Origin: Marasmius tenuissimus
Taxonomy: Eukaryota; Basidiomycota; Agaricomycetes; Agaricales; Marasmiaceae
DNA length: 64,000 nucleotides
Assembly (NCBI GenBank): GCA_029532415.1
Contig: JAQOTA010000034.1
Span: 558,001-622,000 of the forward strand
Reading direction: 5' to 3'
Both the position numbers and the translations under genes were made by a program. How positions within the stretch are numbered: position 1 is the stretch's first letter; every line of letters begins with the position of its first letter. Below, piece after piece: positions 1 to 10,762 of this stretch. The notes under the pieces were generated by a model. The model made no database searches. It saw only the letters and a program-made list of their open reading frames with translations, and had not been told where the DNA came from.

Positions 1-3000
1 TCCTTTAGCCAGACCGAAGAAAATCTTCACGACATCAGAATCAGTAAAACCAAAAGACGAGGTAAAACGTGAAGTGCCACGCACTGCGAAGGTCCCATTC
101 CTGTGCGACAGGACGCCGCGATGGAACACATACATAGTTGCGACACATCCTGTACGTCAATCAGTGAGTACGTTTTAGGTTGATGATCAAGGGCGCCTCG
201 CTCACCCACGCCCCCGGCTGAATTCGTGATAGTCAGCGGGCAATTCATCAAATTGGGACTGAAGGCACAGAGATAAACGTACCAAAGGCAAGGAAAGCTC
301 CGGCCGACTGGGAAAGTTAGTCTCTGGGACGTACGGGGGTAGGTATACCGACTTACGATTGAGATAATCAATACCCAAGCGAGCTTTCCAATGTGTTTGA
401 CTATGCGTCCGCAAATGAGTATCAGGTGGGGACAGAGTCCATAGTCCCAAACTCACTTGCGTAAATCTGGTAAACGAAGTACATTTGGGAACTGGGGAAA
501 TAAAGTTAAATGAAATGGAGAGGAACGGTCAAGGGACTTGTTCACGTACATGAAGGTGATGATCGTTGACAAGAGGCATTCTGCAGAGAGCTCACTAGGG
601 GCGCTGGTCATGGCGTATACGCATGCAATCGAACCATGGAACCCACGCTGTAATGCTGCCTAACTGGGCCAAAGACCCGTAATGGGGCACCTGAACAGGG
701 GATGAGAAGACAGAAGCCGGTGTGAAAGTCTACGACCCACCAAGTAGTAATACAAGGATTGTGCAACCAGAGCGGATGATACAAGGTCAAATATTCTAGA
801 ATCAGAGGTGAGCGCGGCGTCCTCGTTAGTCCGAGATCACTGACAGCATAGTGGCAGCCTGCGGCCGAAGCGAAGACGAGTGAGTTCGCCGCGCTTTAAA
901 AAAGGCACGAGGACTCACAATTGTCTTGACGATAGGTCTGTCCGTTGAGCGAGGGAAGTACAGGTATGCCTGCACAATCGTTATACCACCGAGGCTTCAT
1001 GACAGCCATTTAAGTCAGGGTTTCAGCTACAGGAGGATCAGGGCTGCTCACAAAGCAGATATCACGAAGCCTAAATTGAACAAGATGTCAGTCCTGAAGG
1101 ATTTTCATCGAGACGGGGAGTAGCTCACCCCAGTAGAACGGAGCGAAAACCTCAGACATGTCCAAACCAGGACCATCGGTCGGAATAGAAACGGTTTCGC
1201 TCATCGTAGGTCTCGCAACGTGCCCTTCTCAGCGCGATTATAGAAGAAGGGGAGAGCAAGTGGGGGGGAACGGGGAAGAATGGAAGGGGAAGAAATAAGG
1301 ACCCCAGTGTCCATCTTATGACCGAGAGTGAATAGCGGGTGCGAATTCAACGTTTAGCAAACTGGCCAAGTGAACAGCGGAAAGACATCAAAGACAGACG
1401 AGGTGATCTGGAAAATGACAGGTGGCACATCATCGGCACCTGAGACCTCTCATCAATAGCTAGGCCTGTCATTCAATATTGTGGGCGGGATATGTGAGGA
1501 CCTGGGTCGCCAAGTTAAAGTTGCCAGATCCCGAACGATAAGTGAGGATAAGTGGCGGTGGGCTACCCGTGATCTCACTGCAGCCCTTCTGCTTCCGAAC
1601 CTTTACCTTAGAGTTAGCTCCTCCCATAGTTTTGTTACGTGTCCTGGGCCTTCGAGCATTATGGGGCATATACCTAGAAGACCCTACGTGAGTACGACAA
1701 TAACTGAAATTGTTCCACCCACATCCACCTCGGTCATATGTCAATGGATATGAGGTGGTCAGACAGCCGAGGGCTCGCGATTTGGGAACTCACTGCGTGG
1801 ATGGTGAGAAGATAATGGAGCAATGGTCATAGGTGAGCAACAAGCAACAATCATAATGATCTCCATGGCGGTAAGCGCAAGGAACACTTTTCAGGTAGAT
1901 AGAAGTGCCGTGCTGTAAGCAATTGACCTTGATCAAAATTGTAAGGACAACCACACCGGTAGATAGCGATAGATGTCCTTGGGGCTCGCCTCACAGAAAG
2001 GCTAACCTCCCCGAACCCGTTGATCACAGAACATTGTCGCTCAAAACAGAAGGCACGTGAGATGGGGAGAAGACTTTCGCTTGTAGGCTGACAATCAAAA
2101 CATAGTGAAAGAGGCCGTAGAATAACACAATTAGATCACCTTTTGATTTGTGCATTGCTATGATTCTGAAAGGATAAGATCCCACAAGGTCCTCGAGAAT
2201 GATCGTGAAAGGTTCCAGGCCGATGTATTCTGTGTTACTCTTGCGTCGAGATCAAGGACTGGTAGTGCAAGCGTCGAGTAGAGAGCCTGCAGCTGGATGT
2301 TGGGAGTAAAAAGGATTGTCTTAGTAATCCGGGCGAGTTGGTCCATGGAGGTCCTGGGTCAACCTAACCGAATGAGGCCGGCTGTAGGGATCGGCACCGA
2401 TTCCCCCAAAACTCAAGTGGCCACGCCGGTCCAAGCTATCAAGAATCACTTCTCACAACGACTGGACTCCTTGAACCTCATAAGTTCCGCGGCGATTTGA
2501 TACTTCTGAACTTGTGAATGATATATCTCCTGACTATCCCCCAACAGGTACCCGCACAATACCACCAATTCGTTTCCTCACCCACGGTCGTTCGACTGGT
2601 GAGATCCTCCCGCAGTTTTAGGGTTTAACGATGTGGATGTAACTGCAGCTTGGCTAAAAAAGGCTCATCGCCGTAATCCCCGGCCACAGTTTGATGTCCA
2701 TTTTCTCCCTCGAGACGACCTACATAGATGCAGTGCGTCGTGTGAAGTGATAGAAACCTGAGAACCTTCAAAAGGGTGCTCAGGCGGTGTCATTGAGGGC
2801 AATCAGGACTTTATATATCTCGTGGGTGACTCCGCCGATCCATTGAGCGTTGATTCCACTCTCCTGGAGCCCGAGACATCGCACGTCACCTCGAGAGTCA
2901 ATATCTCGATGTCAAGCGTATGTCGAGCTCATATGACTACAACTGAACCCAGACCCATTGCTGCTTCTCCCGGTTCTCTGAACAAGTATCAGGGAGATTG

Positions 3001-3306
3001 GACGCGATGAGAGACTAAGATTACGCGAGTCTGGCTCAGGGGCACTCAGTCCGAGGACAAGCTGAACCTTTCCACCCGTGGCGCGGTTTTCGAAAATTGT
3101 ACCGCGTGCCTTGACCGACCAAAAATGCCTCAGATGAACCGAACAGAAATAGATCATATTTGTTGACCCCAGGCCCGGCGGAATCCAGAAATGGGTATCA
3201 GACAGCTATTATGCGATCCAAGGCGTTCTGATTCCCGGTAAGTACGTCGGATGTGAACTGCGTTATAGTGCCTACGAGTCCCCAGGAAATGAAACGAGCG
3301 CCAGCT
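1..3306. other. Intergenic / no supportable gene
   Basis: I see no gene I can defend here. Short open frames exist on both strands (for example around 2030-2346 on the minus strand and 2297-2500 on the plus strand), but they overlap one another, lack a convincing start plus splice structure, and match no family I recognise. No tRNA, tandem repeat or terminal inverted repeat was evident by eye. The right end abuts the 3' end of the RhoGEF gene. It may contain the 5' region of a gene lying outside the window or decayed sequence. Confidence 0.4.
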
Positions 3307-6300
3307 CTACGTGTACTTCTCCTCGTACTGCATCTCCTTCAAAACCTGCTGGAACCTCATCGACCACCAACCCCGCTCTTCTCTCTCCAACTTCACACAA
3401 TCACCCTCCGTTCCACCAAGTTGCATCGACGGGCTCTTCGGGGGAGGAAGTCCAGAGGCCAGAATCGTGTCTAGAATGCGAGACGAATGGCTGTCCAATG
3501 CTTCGTTAAGACCTGTCATGGAACGACGTTCTTGCTCGTTGAGGGAGGGATTAGACATCGCCGCCAATGTCGGTTTACACGCCCTGCGTAGAGCAGATAT
3601 CCAGCTTTCTCTGTTTGACGTCGTGTCGGTGCTCTCTGGGAAGGTGAGGTAGAGGGTCTTGACTTGGTGTTTGCCAGCAACGCCGTTCCCCTGGACCGGT
3701 ATAACATCGACTTCGATCACGTCAGAGCCTAAACGGGAGTCAATGATAGACCGACATAGAAAGGAGCGAATACTCGCCACCGTCCGAGGTCACAGCAATG
3801 TCGAGAACTTTCGCTATCCCAGTATCCCCAAGAAGGTTCCAGCGGTCGCTGCCATGATCACCTCTCTCCCGGGTCTTTGAAGACGAACGTCGGACTCGCG
3901 GTTGGGTAAAGATGATCAAATCAGAGAACAAGAAGACTTGGACGGTGGAGGCAGTTGGCAAAGGAGACATAGGCTTGATGTTACGAGGGTCTTGGAAATG
4001 GAGAGGACTTGCTCTTGAGGAAAGTTCAGATAGTGGAGACTTCGGCAGATCGCTGAAAGTAGAAGTAGTGTCAGTGGAATGAGTCGACGCGAAGGTAGAA
4101 CTTGAGGCGTTGGATCCAGATCTTGTTCGTCCGGCGTTCCACTCTTGTATAGCGTTGACGAGACGGTTTGTATGCATGGGGGCTGGATTGGAACTTGCAG
4201 AGGCAGTTGAGGTGGGTACAGACGAGGATAAGGCAGGTTTTTCTACGAGCCGAATTTCCCCATGACAAAGTAAGCGGCGATCTCGATGGGGTAGTCCGAA
4301 GCCGTGGGGTAGACCACCAATCCTCTGCGTGATGTCTTGCGTGTATGTGTATTCGTCTTCTCTCTTCTTTACCTCGGTAAGGACCTTGATGATCAATTCG
4401 GTAGAGCGCACGAGAGCAAGCGTAGGAAGATAGTCGTCGTGAATTTTGGGTGCAGTATCGAGTAGTTTCTTAGAGTGGCGAGATTTAGTAGCCGAATAGC
4501 GCGAACGTTTCTACAACATACCTTGAACAGCTCCGGGTACAACCTTAGCCTTTTCACAGGTTCCTCGAGCAAGGCCATCAACCCGTTTTCACCCCCTAGC
4601 TCTTTGTCTTGAATCCTTACAAACTCCCCGAAGTCGCTCGCGTCGTCGTCTAGCAGTCGTTGCAGCATAGCCGAAACGCCATCAATCTTGACCAAGTAAG
4701 GCTGATAAACCTCCAACTTCGGAAGCAATCCACACAAGGTTTCAGCGACGACATCCACAACAGGTCGCTTGGCTGCCTGAATCCCAGTCAACGCATCCCG
4801 AATTTGCTTATGCACCGTAAGGATATCCTCTAGCCAATCCAAAACCTTCGCGATCTCGAGCGGAACACCAGATATCCATGCCCTGCTGTTCTGAACGCGA
4901 AGGGGGAGGATGAAAAACTTCACGACAGATCCTAATCTCTCGACGAAATCAACCTCAGATCGATAGAGCTCCCAGATGATCTCCTGTCGACTCATCTCGA
5001 GTTTTCCGTGCTGATGAAGGAGCGCGGTGTATGTGGAGGACGATAGGGTAGATTTCCACAATCCACGTATCTGACGTTCGTGAGTACTGCCGGGCCCGCC
5101 AAGGCTCTGGTTGTTTTCCAAGGGAGCATTGTGGCGCTCGGGTGATTCAGGGCGTGAAGACGACCTATGCCTCGACTTTCTAATCGGATGGGGGTCAACG
5201 TCAACCGGTTTCGGTTTGGATTTAGAACTGGAAACCCGCTGTCCGTGTCCCTGTTCTTGCTCGACCGTGTCTTCTGCGTCCCTACGTCCGCCGCCGCCAC
5301 TGACATCAGACCCACGGAGGGTACGGAATAGTTCTTCTGCGCCCGTACTTAGTTGTCCGTCGTCCTTATCGTCATCCCAGCTGTCACCGTCTATGGTCGA
5401 CACGACACTGTCCGTATGAGGTAGCGTCGAGGGTGTATTCGCGTCCGCGTACTGGTGCTGGATATGCGATGCACCCATTGTGGGCGAAGAGTAGACTTCG
5501 TCTGACTCTGACGGCGGAATACCTAACGCTTCACGTCCACGAGCAGCCGCCTCTCGTGATTGTTTGGCGATAATGACGGACTCGTAGTGGTTGAACGACT
5601 CTCGACCAGGGAGGACTGGCTGAGGGGATAGAGAGGATGGAGAAGGCGAACGAGGATGGACACTGAGACCATGTTGATCTCGGGTGGGCTTCCTTGTGGT
5701 GATGGCCGGAGGTACGGAGAGTGTCAGACCAGCATCGTCTGCAAGGCGAGGTGACTTCGAGGTCCGTTCAATCTCGCTGTGTCCCATTTTCGGCGATCGA
5801 GAAGGCAGAGGGGAACGACCGGGTCGGCGACCGAAGGACGAGAGGTGAGGTGCTGTGCTAACCTGAGACGTCGGGCGGGAACGACGGTTGGGTGCCGCCG
5901 ATGGCGGACTCTCCCCTTCATGACGCTCCTGCTCGTAATCTGATTCCGAGTCTGTCGCTTCCACGTGTTGGTGACGACCAGCATGAGGAGCTTGAGTTGG
6001 AACATCCCCAGAACCACTCACAGCCAATCCCGGTTCGCCGTAGTAATCGCTCTCGTCTCCGCTCATGATCCCTTGTTGCGATGTACGATGAAGATCCAAC
6101 CCGCGAACCAACCCCAAAAGAGTTTCCCGGCGGCGTCTATGTTTCTCGTCAAGGGAATCAAGTGATCGATGTTCACCATGCGTTACGGGAATTGATTCTG
6201 GCTCATCATCGGTGTACACCGAATCTGCTGAAGCATGCGAGTCCAAAGAACAATGCTTTGCATTCGATAGATGGTTACTGTCGCGGATTCCATCGCTTCT

Positions 6301-7595
6301 TGCAGAGAGCGCATCGTAACGGAAATCAATGCCGAGGCCCACAATTCTTTCTCTTCCCGCATCTGCCAACGTCTCGATCAGTGTGTCTGCACCTGTTGCT
6401 GGAGTCATGACAGACTCCACTTCACTCTCAGAGCCAGAGCTGCATGGGGGAATTTTGGCATTTGCAACGGTCAAACGACGACGCTGTCGTGTCTCTAGTT
6501 CGAATCGATACTCCAAATCCGAGTCATCGGTAAGAGCGATTGAGTTGCCGGCGTGATTGCCTCGAAACCGTGGAATATTGGAGTTGTATGACCTTGGTGG
6601 TTGAGTGGTGGTCGGTTGGGGCGTGGCTGGGAGGGGAATAGAGATATCCTTCGAGTACTGGGAAGGAAGGTGTGTACCGGGATCGGTTCTTGATCTGTTT
6701 CTACCTTGCGCACGTATAACAGAGAAAGTCTCCGGAGCCTTGTTTTCCTGGACAAACAAACAGTCAAAACACAAAGACAAGAGCAGATCCCATCAATGTT
6801 TACCTTGGATTCTGGCTTCGCCGTGCCCCCAGAGTTGATACCTGCGGATGACTTTCTTCTCAATAAGCTTCGAACCGACTTCAGTGTGACCCCTGCCCCA
6901 CTGCTGGGAATAACAGGTTCGATCGCCTCTGTCTTGGTTCTGGGATTCGGTGAACGCAATGCAGATTTCAGCGCCGACTTCGGAGTCGGATGAGGAGGTT
7001 TGGGTGTCGAAGGCTCCGAAGAGGTAGGCAAAGGTTCTTCTGAAATGAACATGGACGGTATGGGTGATTGTGGTGTGTGTGGACGTGACGATACGCGAGG
7101 TGAAAGTGTGTCTGTAGCTATCGGCCAATACGAATCTGCATCTGGAGAAATTTTGAATGTGGGAGTCGATGGCCCTCCTTTCGTATATGTCCGTGAAGGT
7201 GGTCGCGTCATTCTGTCAATGGTGTCCCTCAAGGATGGTAAAAGCTGGGATTCGACCATCGGCAAGTTAGAAATCTGGCTCTCTCGCTTTTTTCGGCCTT
7301 CAGGTGCCTTCCCGCTGCTCCCAATGTATGGCGAGTTGGATTGAAAGTCGACGGAGTCGTTTGAAGAGGTCATATGCGGTGAAAGGTAAGGTACATAAGG
7401 TGACCTTGGGGTTGCTTGTTGTTCACTATCATTTTTCGTATGCTTGTTCTTTTCCGTGATTGCGTATCCTCCAGCAGCCGCATAGTGTGAAGGTGGAAGA
7501 AATTGACGAGGAGATTGCTGAACTGGTAGAGCAGACTGAGCGACTGAGCGAGACCGACTTCGTCCGGTAGTCGTATTTGCACGGGAAAGGGGCAT
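3307..7595 (-). CDS. Rho guanine nucleotide exchange factor (DH-PH)
   Basis: Predicted activator of a Rho-family GTPase, acting at the cytoplasmic side of membranes or the cortex. About 1,380 residues in four exons; introns lie near 6750-6798, 4474-4525 and 3734-3782. The first ~850 residues are Ser/Pro-rich and disordered. The DH domain begins near plus-strand 4995 (SRQEIIWELYRSEVDFVERL) and runs across the second intron, with the conserved region KRLRLYPELFK near its end. A PH domain follows, divided by a long Ser-rich insertion: one part ends around VQVFLFSDLIIF and the rest carries VKTLYLTFPES and RESWISALRRA. The start is the first in-frame ATG (PLSRANTTTG); the frame extends upstream without ATG, so a further 5' exon cannot be excluded. 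Identification as a DH-PH protein is firm; the target GTPase is unknown. Confidence 0.85.
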
Positions 7596-7945
7596 TTCTC
7601 TGCGAAGAGGATCGTGAGACTCGGGCGGAAAGAGGAAGGATAGCACTTCTTACGCTGGCCGAGTACAGCTTCAAGCTATAAAGTACGCTGATTCAATTGA
7701 AGTTCAGAGTTAGGAAGAAAGAACGGTGAGTGGGGGACTCCAAGCCTGAGGGTGGGAACTGCTGAGGAAATAATTGCTCAGGATGTCGCGATCAGCAAGT
7801 CAAGCCAACTGCCAACCTCGAGCCTCCTTCAAAATCGGTGACGAATCAATAATCTATATAGATCTCACTAGCAGGGGAAACATGAGAGAAGTGGAGAGAC
7901 GAAGGAAAAAAGAAGAAAATATTCTGGATAATAACCCGTAGAAAA
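7596..7945. other. Intergenic between RhoGEF and tRNA-His
   Basis: About 350 bases with no coding signal. It should contain the RhoGEF promoter (transcribed leftward) and, at its right edge, the Pol III terminator of the tRNA gene. Nothing else seen. Confidence 0.5.
7942..7945 (-). terminator. Pol III terminator of tRNA-His
   Basis: Four consecutive T residues on the minus strand immediately after the discriminator base of the tRNA gene, the usual RNA polymerase III stop signal. A longer T-rich run follows further downstream as a possible backup. Confidence 0.6.
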
Positions 7946-8038
7946 TGTCCCGGGAGGGAGTCGAGCCCTCGGCTTCTCGGAGTTATTGAACAGCATTCAA
8001 ACCACAACGAGATGATTTCACCACTAATCGACCAGGAC
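7946..8038 (-). tRNA. tRNA-His (GTG) with 21-nt intron
   Basis: The minus strand folds into a complete cloverleaf. There is a 7-bp acceptor stem (GTCCTGG with CCGGGAC, one T-G pair), a 4-bp D stem (GATT/AATC) with loop AGTGGTGA, a 5-bp anticodon stem (TCTCG/CGAGA), loop TTGTGG..C with anticodon GTG, a 4-nt variable loop, a 5-bp T stem (GAGGG/CCCTC) and discriminator A. A 21-nt intron interrupts the anticodon loop after position 37, the canonical site. Mature length is exactly 72 nt plus CCA. The T loop reads CTCGACT, so position 54 is C instead of the usual T. The extra 5' G of tRNA-His would be added after transcription. Confidence 0.88.
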
Positions 8039-9807
8039 GCTGGTAGCATTCCCTGACTAGAGCGCCATAATCTCAATTACTATGATTTAGTTCGTACACT
8101 CACAATCTCTCACAATCCATGTATAATTTAAATATGAGCACTGAGTACTGAGGGCGGACTAGTCTGCTGTGAGTGACCAAACCGATGACGACGTCCCCGA
8201 GTGACGACACGCCGTTCAACGACCAGTGGCGTGCGCTAGTGCTCGAATCGAAACATTGAGGGCATGAAGTACTTCCAAGTTCCCGTGGCTCCGGGTTTTC
8301 GCCTCCCTCGGCCGTCCCATCCATCGTGCTAGTCTGAGCGCTGCGATTACTATTGTAGCAACCATCTGTGGGTCGATCCTCACAAATCCGAGGGGCATTC
8401 CGATTACGTCCAAGGCAATCGCAAACTTGTGCTTCGAAATTGATATTGATCGCTACCAGGTTCCTGTTCAGGGTTATCATTTTAAGTTCGATTTTGTCGG
8501 CTATCGACTCAGGAGGCTATGAAGGTGTGCCCGGATTACCCGGATGGAGAACTCCCCTGGGTTCCAGTCGGGGGACTCGAGGCTTGCCACCGGATATATC
8601 GGTCTAGTAAGCATTGATATACACAAGATAATACGGAGAGGAACCGGAAAAGAGAACGAACCTTAGTATCCGAGAAACTGAACAGCATGATTACGAGGGA
8701 GCAGAGAAAGAAGTATCATTACAACCCAGAGACACTATTTATGAAGGTATGCGGCGGTGGTGCTATTGCGTATTGGGGTCGCAGGGGAAGCCAAATACTG
8801 GCACTACTTGCCACGAACGACGGCTCGTACTTACGAGAAATCAAACACTGCTGTGTCGCTTTTCCCTCTTGTCCGTCGCTCTTATGGCAGAGAAGAACGG
8901 AGCCCTTGGAAGCGGGCGGAGGACATTGAGTAGGCCACGGACGCCGTCATCTTCGTTGGTCGCAACTTTAGACATCAACCATCTGAAACTGTCTCTATCA
9001 TCAAGTTGGAACGTATTGATGTCGATGTCACCGCCCACTAGAAGGCGAGCCTGCAGCCCGTCGTGATATCTGTGGACTTCATTCTCAACGACCAATTCGA
9101 AGTCCTCGTGTGTGAGCTCAGTGAGAGGGCTGTTATTGTTGTTGTCGCCAGAAATAGACTGAACGGCGTAGAGAGCTATTTCGGGGCGACAGCACTCGCG
9201 GAGGGCGACCAGAGTCAATCATAGCACAGAAGCAAGAGTGTTGCGGGCAAATTTTGGGATGGCAGCCGATTGGCATAGGTTGGATCGACCGTCTGACTCG
9301 TAAACTGGCTGGTCGTGGCTATTTCGAGCTCCGCGGGCCTCCCGCGCCCCCGATTCGCCCGGCTTTTCCCAGAGTACCATGAAATAGAGGAGATTCGGGG
9401 AATCAAGAGCATGGGAGAAGGCGCATTGAAAAGTGGAAATGAGAAGTGTTGTAACCACAACGCCACAGTTAAAATACCTCTTGATGAGAGGTTTGACAAA
9501 GCCCTCCTCAGAAAATAAGAGGGCCGAAAATGTCATCGAGAGTGTGTAAGGCTGAATCATGCACTACATATATGCTGGGAATGAATCAGCATTCAATATT
9601 CATGGGTTTGCCGAAATGGTCTTCCCGCGTTTAGGTCCCGCAAGTACTGGTGTCCGTTAATCCGACGTAGCCATGGGAATAACAGAGCATCGAGCGCTGA
9701 AGGCATGCTTCGGAAGTTCGGATGAGTGGAGTGCGCGGCCCCAGTGATCCGCGCAATTCTAATGTTCAAGCATCTTGACCTCCTTCAGTCATGTCTGACG
9801 CATAGCC
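8039..9807. other. Gene-poor stretch with weak minus-strand ORFs
   Basis: No confident gene. On the minus strand an open frame at 8841-9218 encodes a hydrophilic stretch with normal amino-acid composition (it includes THEDFELVVENEVHRYHDG), but its first codon is TTG directly after a stop, so it would need an unseen upstream exon. A second minus frame at 9219-9560 has one hydrophobic segment. They could be exons of an unknown gene, or decayed. No family recognised. Confidence 0.3.
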
Positions 9808-10265
9808 ATGCTTCAACTTCTTCGAATTCGTGATTCCCTACACATCCTCGCCATAGCTCACCATCTCGGGTTCCAAGCTAATCACGCTGCTCTTCCGTAT
9901 GGGCTGCAGGTCTTGCAACGCGGCCGCCTTGTCTCTTTGAGTCTTGGTCGATCTAAATTCATACAACTCCTCGGATCCTAAGGAGCACTTTTACATTCTT
10001 AATATGAGATGACGACTTCTTCCAAAATGACTTTGTCGACGCCGCGGGTAACCCACTTCTAGATATCTGGCTGTATGAGCTCTGCCAACATCAGACCCTA
10101 TCGTCATCCCGCACCGACTATCCCCAGCTCGCCTACTTCCCGCTCCACACGAATCCTGTTCTGTCCTCAAACGGTCTCACAACATCCCGTCGAGAACGTT
10201 TTCAGCGTAGTAGGATAACCCAGGTCCTCGCCTCCTTTCGAAGCTCGACTAAACCTATTCCTTAG
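9808..10265 (+). CDS. Small protein of unknown function (131 aa, two exons)
   Basis: Not recognised. The model is ATG at 9808, exon 9808-9946, a 62-nt GT-AG intron, and exon 10009-10265 ending in TAG; the spliced length is an exact multiple of three. The second exon is open for 85 codons with no in-frame ATG. The sequence starts MLQLLRIRDSLHILAIAHHL and includes NPLLDIWLYELCQHQTL, a plausible helical, soluble protein. No signal peptide or membrane segment. It lies just upstream of and co-directional with the MFS exporter. The acceptor (atatgag) lacks a strong pyrimidine tract. Alternative: a chance open frame or a remnant of a larger gene. Confidence 0.35.
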
Positions 10266-10762
10266 ATGGCTTCGGCAAATAAATTGTGCTTAGTCGCCAT
10301 CTACTCTTTCTGAAGTTATCTTCTGGGATGTTATCGTACCGGTTTTCCTTCATTGTCATTTGTGCTTGTACTCAATCCATAGCACTGACAATCAATGCGG
10401 TCTCACAGCCAATCAGAGTTTCAGCTCCCGCCTCGCCGCAAACAGCTAAGCCTTCGCTATTAGCGATTGCTCACTAACTAGCAGTAACACTACTAATAAT
10501 TCTGACCTCATCCCACTACCATCATTACGGAACTCCCTTTCTCCCTCTCTCCCGCCACCTGTTTTAGCTTGGCCTCGGTGACATCTCGATCTTTGTCATT
10601 TAATGGACGAGGCACCGCCCGAATCATTCATTGGTCTCAAATGGGCGTTCCAGTCATCTTACAAACCGCCTTTTACTGAATCTCGTGCGTATATATATCA
10701 CCGCTGAAATTACATGTCCCTTCAACTACTGCCCTTCCTCATCCACCCCAAGTCTTCTCAAC
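10266..10762. other. Promoter region of the MFS exporter
   Basis: About 500 bases without a gene model, pyrimidine-rich near 10525-10560, with a TATA-like run near its right end. Likely the 5' regulatory region of the downstream transporter. Confidence 0.5.
10690..10697 (+). promoter_or_regulatory. TATA-like element upstream of MFS gene
   Basis: The run tatatata lies 66 bp before the chosen ATG of the transporter, an appropriate distance for a TATA box with a short 5' leader. Position and sequence are seen; the function is inferred. Confidence 0.4.

Noticed and set aside
2030..2500. Overlapping coding-like frames on both strands
   Set aside because: Three mutually overlapping frames each look plausible, which shows how weak composition alone is. 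None has a good start plus splice structure.
7596..7646. Seventeen extra N-terminal codons for the RhoGEF
   Set aside because: The first codon of that extension is GTG, not ATG. The start was set at 7595 unless a 5' exon is shown.
10631..10762. An earlier in-frame start for the MFS exporter
   Set aside because: The upstream codons lie across and before the TATA-like run and do not look like an exporter N-terminus; the ATG at 10763 fits the family better.
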